Shown: in pieces, positions 58,101-64,000 of the stretch
How the letters are laid out: the number at the start of each line of letters is the position of its first letter
How positions within the stretch are numbered: position 1 is the stretch's first letter
Assembly: GCA_963971425.1 (NCBI GenBank)
Contig: OZ020517.1
Coordinates: 31,344,734 to 31,408,733 of the forward strand
DNA: 64,000 nt
Source: Bryoerythrophyllum caledonicum
Taxonomy: Eukaryota > Streptophyta > Bryopsida > Pottiales > Pottiaceae
Reading direction: 5' to 3'
Notes under the pieces: generated by a model
Told to the model about the DNA's origin: nothing
Databases searched by the model: none
The model's input: the letters and a program-made list of their open reading frames with translations, nothing else
Made by a program: the position numbers and the translations under genes

Positions 58101-58780
58101 AATTCAAAAACAATGTCTCCATTGTATTGAGGCGGAAGAAATTCTACCTGCTCTAATTTAATTGCATTGAAATCTATTCGGGACAAGATGTTTTTTGACC
58201 TCTTACCTGCACTAAGTTTCATTAAAGACTGAACTACGGTGATTGAGTAACTTGGTGGAGTTTTTAACGGCTCGCTGGAGCGTGACGGAATGATAGGATG
58301 AGTTGACTTTGGTCGTATAGTCTGCGGAGATAGCGCCCTCTGCTCTCTGCACTTTGGTTCTAACAGTGAACCGTGGACGTCTTCACTGTCCGAGTCATCA
58401 CTAAGCTCATAGATGGTCTCAAGACCTGGCTCTACTTTGACTTTGGAAAGCATTGGGGTCTTAATGCTAATAGTGGAAGACTCCCGAGGAGTAAGGAGTT
58501 CAGTGGAAGCTGCTGAAACTGACTCAGAGATTCCATATGCCCGATACTTTCCGGGTTTAAGCAACCAGAATGTCCCCACATCGTTCGTACTCGACAACTG
58601 ACCAATAGCATGCGAGACTTGTCCCGTTGTAATGTCAAAAACCTCTTCTTCCACAAAGACAGACTCTTCACGAAATTGAAACCTCAGACCTAAAGTTGTG
58701 GAAGTGACCATGGCATGACCATCTTCACCCAACGGAAATGTAACTGGCACAGAATGCAAATCAGCACGAATGAAGGCCAT
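55130..58780 (-). pseudogene. Second MULE-type transposase with SWIM finger, two nonsense codons
   Basis: The frame starts at the ATG 58780. Residues 1-504 (to 57269) are a regulatory N-terminus with a Cys/His block SSCIGHLRC..DYEYLSR and TLVCKTCNVLPTC. In-frame TGA 57266-57268 is followed at once by the catalytic part: HVYDSTYCRVMTIAICDM (Asp), FKGFMADSAQANWN (Asp), CLFHWTQSLEKH; TAA 56756-56758; WLAFWHFRYRQW; a donor at about 56680; then exon 56575-55130 with CNLAESIHNKW (catalytic Glu), a long linker and a SWIM finger CTCPNF...CKH. It differs from the 51983-54483 gene throughout, so it belongs to another MULE lineage. Only two stops in ~1200 codons, so decay is recent. It may be a domesticated or recently silenced transposase. 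Confidence 0.75.
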
Positions 58781-59455
58781 AGTAGTCTAAGTAAATTGCA
58801 ACCTCACAAAGACAGAATGAAATCGATACAAAAGAGGGAGCTTAGCAGAGGCACAGAAGATTAAGTACTTGCACAAACAAAAACTTCTAACATGGGCGAA
58901 TGTAAAAAATTTACTAGAAGTAAATTTTGGAAGTAATCCAGGAATAAAATTTCTTTAACAGGAATAGTCGTAAATGAAAAAGTAAACGTTGATATTCGAT
59001 ATTTTTGCAAGTCCTATTCTTAAAAGTGAATGACGGCGGATAGATGCAATTAGAGAAACTTTTATAGAATAGACGAAGGCACAATTCACGGTGTATAATT
59101 GCACTCTGACTGCACTATATGATTGGAATAAGATTGAAAGGTTGACAACCCATCATGTTCATGAATTAAAGTGACTGGGTATTATCAGGCATTAGAATGA
59201 CGGCAATGAACCCAAAATAACAATTAGTGACAAACAACTCATAAATATGTAAGCTATAAATAAAGTGCGAACAATTATTGAAGTGAATGGCGGCGGCTGA
59301 GAGAGAGGAAGTTATCATATTTTTGCCAAGTTGTATGCAAATTAATATAGCAACAATGAGTTGGAAACTTCTAAATTCAATTAAGAAGCGTCTTTCAAAG
59401 GTGTTTTGACAACCTTAAAAGAGAGGTTTTCAAATTCATTTGTACGCTTGGGTTT
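58781..59455. promoter_or_regulatory. Divergent spacer between the second MULE gene and the DGNHR gene
   Basis: 675 AT-rich bases between two outward-pointing starts (58780 minus, 59456 plus), so it should hold both promoters. AATGACGGCGGATAG and AATGGCGGCGGCTGAGAG (59029 and 59284) are similar words. No other signal found. Confidence 0.35.
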
Positions 59456-62400
59456 ATGGAATTGTCATTAGGTTGGAATGAGGAAACTACGACGGATTGT
59501 CTAGTTGTAGAAAGTGAGAGGAAGAAGAAGCGTAGGAGCCAAGGCATCTTGTTTTCAAGTCATAAGCAATTGCAGAGGGCTAGGATGGGAAGGAGAAAGG
59601 CAAATATTTCTGACATTGACATTTCTGATACCGCAAGGGTGTTGTCATATAATCTAAGACAACGTGATAGAGATGGAGAACAACACCTTGTTCTTGACAA
59701 TGAAGGAGATTCAGTTGTAAGACTTTTTAGTTAGTAGTATATAGTTATGTTTACGTCAATTTCTGAATGTCTTTGCAAGAGTTTATGTAAGAATGATGTG
59801 CTGACCTAGCTAACTTCATCTTCATTGTTCCTATACTTTTATCTAATTTTTTATACTAATATGTGTGTGGAAGGACAAGGAAAGAGGAGGAACCGATGCA
59901 ATTATGGAGGATATTGAGGAATCAATCCCATCACTAGCAGAGGCACAATCAACTCCAGAAGCGGTGGAGATTGTGATTCCAAACCAAAAAGTATACTTTT
60001 TCCTAATTGTCTCGACGTGTCCCTAGGGGGATTGAAGAGGCGGAGAAAAAATTACTAAATATAGTAAATTTTAGTGAAATTTCTGTAGGGAAATTGTTGT
60101 ATTTGTTGACTAACACATGCTTGAGAACAAATACCCAATCAGAACTTGGCATGCACATGCTTTGATGGAAATTAGTATGGGTGATCTACATCAATCATCC
60201 CTCTACACTATATTCAGTGATTAGTGTACTGGTGAAAAGGAATTGCTGGGAAGGAAGCGGATGGAAGCTGCACGTGAGCATGGGTCACCATGCACGGTTT
60301 ATGAGCAGTGTCCACCACGTACATGTGGATAAGTGCAGAATTGGACGTCGAAGTTAGGACTGGAGTGGACGTTTGCAGCTAGGTCTTTGACTCGGCAGCT
60401 AGGTATTGACTCGGAAGCTAGGTATTGACTCGGAACTGGACGTCGAAGTTAGGACTGGATAGACTCGGAACTGGACGTCGAAGTTAGGACTCGATAGACT
60501 CGGAAGCTTTATCGAAGTTAGGACTCAATAGACTGGTTAGACTGGATATTGACATGATCATGCCCACATGAACTCATGAACGTGCCACCAATTACGGCAG
60601 CATTTATAGGATCTGCGGCAGCATCTCCAGGATGCTAGGATTTAGACATCTCCAGGATGTCTTGTTTTGGTAGTATCTCAAGATACGCGCTTAAGTTGCG
60701 CGCTGACTTTGCACCTATTTAGGAAGAGTGGGTCCACATTCTCAACGTGGATGCACATCATGAGGTGTCAGAGCTCCTTTTAGCCTAAGAGCACATACTA
60801 TCTTCTGAAGTGACAACTAGTTTGAGCTGTCAACTAAGGCTTCGTCGACGAAGCCTGTTACTCACCCTCTTTTTTGGACGTCGAGAACTCCATGAACTTA
60901 CGTCTTTAACGGTCCAAAACTTTGGCTTCATGTGACTTAACTTCATGGATCACAGACCTTAGGCTTTGTGATCGTCAAGCTTTGGCTTCGTGATCTAACA
61001 AAACCTTTTCAGTGAGTGGAAATTTTTGATTGTTTTCTTTGAATCTAATTTGTTGTGTTGGTGTGGCAGGTCATATGTAGAGGAGGAATTGTTGCTGGAT
61101 TGGACGATATGGCGTGCTCATCTCCTTTAGCGGCAACCATTGACTCCTTCTCAGGCGACAAGGTGAGCATCTGTGCACTTTTTTTACTAGATTCTTAGAT
61201 GACTTGAGCCAAGTGAAGACCAAATTTCAGTTTGAACTCAACACGCAGGTTTGGCATCTAATGATTTGTAGCACATCACTGCAACATTCTCGTCATAAAA
61301 AAACATGTTTGGCATAAATCATTTTTTCTGCGACGTCATTCATAAAATCACAGTAATGACATGTTTTAAAAAATAATGAAAAAATATTTTGTGGACGACG
61401 TCATAACAAATCATGTTTGTACGGCACATGAAGATCTCTGAATTTTATGAACGAACAACAGCAAGTAAGAAAGTTTATCAGCAGCAAGTTTGAAAATTTT
61501 GTGAATGAATCAGCAACAACTTTGAGTACGATGGAACTTCGTCAACGAAGCATGTTTGAGGCAAATTGTTATGCTTCGTCAACGAAGCATGTTCTTTGAG
61601 TTCATCAGAATGTTCTTCTAGTACCACCAGAGTTTGAGCCATGAAGCTTTGTCAACAAAGCATGTTTTTGTGTTGGAACATGGGCATGAGCTATCATGCA
61701 TGTCCAATGAGACTTCGTTGACGAAGCCTCATTTATATATTGGCAATTTTTGATGTTATGCCATTGTGAGCTGAGAACTTCTGCAACCGTGGATTCTAAA
61801 TTGTTGTGTGCATGTGGCAGAGCATACCAAGAGGAGTAAGTACCACAGATGTTGGCGATATTGGCATTATCGAGGGATCATCTCAACCTATGGTATGGTT
61901 GAACTCTTTAATTCAACATGTGATGAATTGGAACGCTTATTTTTGTTTGATTTAATGTGGTTTCATAGTCCAAATATGAATTCTTGTTCGGAGTGTGAAT
62001 TTATGAATGAAAGCTTCGTGGACGAAGTCTCTTGTGATGATGTCAAACTAAAGTTGATTTTGAACATTTGAATATTGTGAGAAGGCTTCGTGGACGAAGT
62101 CTCTTGTGAAGCTGTCAAACTAAAGTTGATTTTAAACATTTGAACATTTGAATGTTGTGATAAGGCTTCGTGGACGAAGTCTCTTGTGAGGCTGTCAAAC
62201 TAAAGTTGATTTTAAACATTTGAACATTTAAATGTTGTGATAAGGCTTCGTGGACGAAGTCTCTTGTGAGGCTGTCAAAGTAAAGTTTATTTTAAACATT
62301 TGAACATTTAAATGTTATGATAAGGCTTCGTGGATGAAGCCTCTTGTGATGCTGTCAAACTATAGTTGCTTTTGAACATTTGAATGTTGTGAGAAGGCTT

Positions 62401-64000
62401 CGTGGACGAAGCTACTCTTTTTGCTCAATTGTGATTCAATAAACTAATTGAAAACTGACAATTAAGAAGTACGTGAATAGCCTTTGTGGACAAAGGCTTG
62501 TTCAAAGAGGCTATGCTTAAATTTTTATTCTGATCTAATGTAGTCTTTGTTGGCTATAGAGTTAATGAATTCAACAATGGCTTTAATGAATTCAACAATG
62601 ACCTCATTATTGACTTAAGATTTGACGTAATTTGTATTCTAATTTATAGTAACTTGTTCAAATACCTATGGTTATGTATATCATATGCCTTATCATTCTC
62701 AAAAGTATGTGCATTGTTATTCAGATTAATGCGGAAGTTTCTTCAGAGGTCAACACAACTCAAGACGACAAGGAAGGCCCTCTCAACCCATAAATTCAGG
62801 TAAGTTAATCATTTGTTTTAGACATTAGTTATTTTTCAAGATTGTGGCATTAGTAACTCTTTGCATTTAGTAATGTTGTCGCACGTGTTATCAATTATTG
62901 AATACTTTAATATGTAAATTTAAAATACAGGACGTTTCTTCATTTGATTCTAAAGATGATTCACCAAAATGCCCAAGTGGTTTGGTCAATGTTCAAGATG
63001 GAGAGAGGGCACGACGACTTCACCAGAAATCAAATTTTGTGACTGTCCTTGAAAATATGCGCGTCACCAAAGGCCCCTTTTTACGTACCTCTTTGCAGGA
63101 TGGTTCCATTGCCACGTGTTCATCCTGTGCAGGAGGTCGATGTATGCGTCCTTCAAAAGCGATTTGAAGGCGGATACATTGACGGTGATCGTTCTTTTTA
63201 TATTTATTTGTTTGACGATGCTGAGTTAACCTGTGATGTGTCTCTTGAGATCAAGGCAAGCTCGAATTCTCATTGGCAATCTGCCAATGAGAAATTTGAG
63301 GAGTTTTTGGGTTCGAATCCAGAGTATGCACATTTCAAAGGAAAAATGTTTTTTGTGTGGGATGGAAACCACAGATATAGTGCATGGTGGCGCTATATTA
63401 ATGACGTTCATCCCAATGACAAATCCTGGCATTACTCGGTTTTCAGTGTTGTGCTCAATCCAAAAGGGCAGATCTCGGTTCTGCTTAATTGTATGCACGA
63501 TGTAAATTGGTATTACCATCCACCCATATTTGATTTTCCATTGATAACTTGATTATTAATTATCTTCTATCATCTCTGACTTTGGATTGACATATTTGAT
63601 TGTAAATATGCAGGTCAACTCAGAATAACCATGTAAAGGTCAGTCTCCCTGCAAGGTTGCAACGCATTCGATATTATGGGTCCCTCAAGCTTGAAGACTT
63701 CAAGGAACTTCTGACCTCCACAGAATTCAAGTCTTGTGTGAAAGTTAGACAGTCGCGTGCAGCTTGGTATCCTTTGACTATTGATGTATTCATATCCTTC
63801 TTATACCGGGTAAGTGCTTTCTCAAGATGTATTTTGAATTTTTGTATCACTTATGAATTTATATTTTTTGTTTAAAGAATAAATAACACTATGAAAATAT
63901 CAAATTTATATGTCTCAAACAATATTGTTTATTGCAGCAAGACCTCGCTCGAATTGCTGACGAAGCCGCCATCGAATACGAAAGAACAATGCCTGCAGAG
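59456..64000 (+). CDS. Protein with ParB-like DGNHR motif, 8 exons seen, continues past the window; disrupted
   Basis: Exons 59456-59716, 59874-59990, 61070-61162, 61821-61892, 62725-62799, 62931-63509, 63614-63809, 63938-64000+. All are GT-AG with matching phases. The first five encode a charged, disordered N-terminus. Exon 6 holds a globular domain: GGYIDGDRSFYIYLFDD, FFVWDGNHRYSAWWRYI, WHYSVFSVVLNP, CMHDVNW. The VWDGNHR signature resembles the catalytic/nucleotide-binding motif of ParB/sulfiredoxin-like folds (DGxHR), but overall similarity is weak and function unknown. Defects: TAA at 62791-62793 in exon 5, and a one-base shift in exon 6 near 63050-63065 (GGCCCCTTTTT run) where the frame must change. 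Splicing that skips exon 5 (75 bases, in phase) would bypass the stop. Probably a decaying or transposon-associated gene. Confidence 0.6.
60330..60545. repeat. Short tandem repeats (GGACGTCGAAGTTAGGACT; GCTAGGTATTGACTCGGA)
   Basis: Two interleaved ~18-22-bp motifs, four and three copies, in intron 2 of the DGNHR gene. This intron (59991-61069) may carry an inserted element, as its text differs sharply from the flanks. Confidence 0.65.
60836..62500. repeat. Dispersed CTTCGT-NN-ACGAAG hairpins
   Basis: At least twelve short perfect or near-perfect hairpins such as GGCTTCGTCGACGAAGCC (60839), ACTTCGTCAACGAAGC (61545), GCTTCGTCAACGAAGC (61574), GCTTTGTCAACAAAGC (61645), ACTTCGTTGACGAAGCC (61711), the six of the tandem array at 62011-62410, and GCCTTTGTGGACAAAGGC (62479). 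They span introns 2, 3 and 4 of the DGNHR gene and keep the stem while the central bases vary, including matching changes (CGA/TCG to TTG/CAA) on both arms. Confidence 0.75.
62008..62415. repeat. Tandem array of ~71-80-bp units, each with a CTTCGTGGACGAAG hairpin
   Basis: Six units starting at about 62011, 62081, 62161, 62241, 62321 and 62393: AAGGCTTCGTGGACGAAG, TCTCTTGTGA, GCTGTCAAACTAAAGTTGAT, TTTAAACATTTGAAC, ATTTGAATGTTGTGA. The 80-bp units carry an extra TGAACATT. It lies in intron 4 of the DGNHR gene. Confidence 0.85.

Noticed and set aside
62008-62415. Regularly spaced hairpin repeats that look like a CRISPR array
   Set aside because: The units are tandem copies with near-identical 'spacers', in an intron of a eukaryotic gene, with no cas genes. 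It is an ordinary tandem repeat with a hairpin.
1-64000. Idea that all nonsense codons in the transposons arise from methylation-driven C-to-T change
   Set aside because: TAA, TAG and TGA are each one C-to-T step from CAA, CAG and CGA, so the observation cannot discriminate without intact relatives to compare.

Overview
This is nuclear DNA of a eukaryote from the green lineage, most likely a streptophyte with swimming sperm (a charophyte alga such as Chara is my best guess; a bryophyte or fern is possible). The evidence is: GT-AG spliced genes with many short exons; a plant-type 2-hydroxy-acid oxidase with a peroxisomal SKL end; a gene of the plant-only syringolide-induced 14-1-1 family; a plant GT47 glycosyltransferase start; plant-type CCCTAAA-like repeats; a tRNA-Asp-type retrotransposon primer site; and a complete 12-exon gene for the ciliary protein CFAP45, which only plants with motile sperm should keep. 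The sequence is AT-rich, gene-poor and full of repeats, with one 200-N gap at 13789-13988.

Layout. 1-2690: 5' end of a Ty3/gypsy LTR element on the minus strand (gag with one stop, primer-binding site, presumed LTR containing a 133-codon ORF). 2691-3475: decayed LINE tail with RNase H. 3842-4485: inverted-repeat element with a 118-bp hairpin nested in it. 6471-7862: intact single-exon kinase-like gene (HND loop, CDWG in place of DFG). 8480-11481: six tandem ~0.5-kb units, each a miniature two-exon gene for a 49-residue protein (three intact, three broken). 13989-14311: GT47 gene start running into the gap. 14.5-20.8 kb: repeats and minisatellites. 20878-26029: CFAP45 on the minus strand. 26-39 kb: intergenic, with a dispersed family I call R1, a small MITE-like family R2, a SINE with target duplication inserted in an R1 copy, and several terminal-inverted-repeat elements.

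40338-46336 is the conventional gene cluster: a 3-exon 14-1-1-like gene, a 10-exon 2-hydroxy-acid oxidase (both plus), and a small zinc-ribbon gene (minus) that ends tail-to-tail with the oxidase. 47038-47810 is a very long fold-back element and 48055-48442 a CACTA-like short element. 50498-58780 holds two convergent, decaying MULE-type transposase genes, each with D-D-E residues and a SWIM zinc finger. 59456-64000 is the 5' part of a gene with a ParB-like DGNHR motif, carrying one stop and one frameshift, with introns full of repeated CTTCGT/ACGAAG hairpins.

The genes do not form a pathway. The most unusual structures are the 49-residue mini-gene array, the fold-back at 47 kb, the hairpin-rich introns at 60.8-62.5 kb, and a transposase gene in which all five internal stops are TAG. 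All reading was by eye: intron boundaries come from GT-AG sites plus frame continuity, and family names come from motif recognition, not a search.
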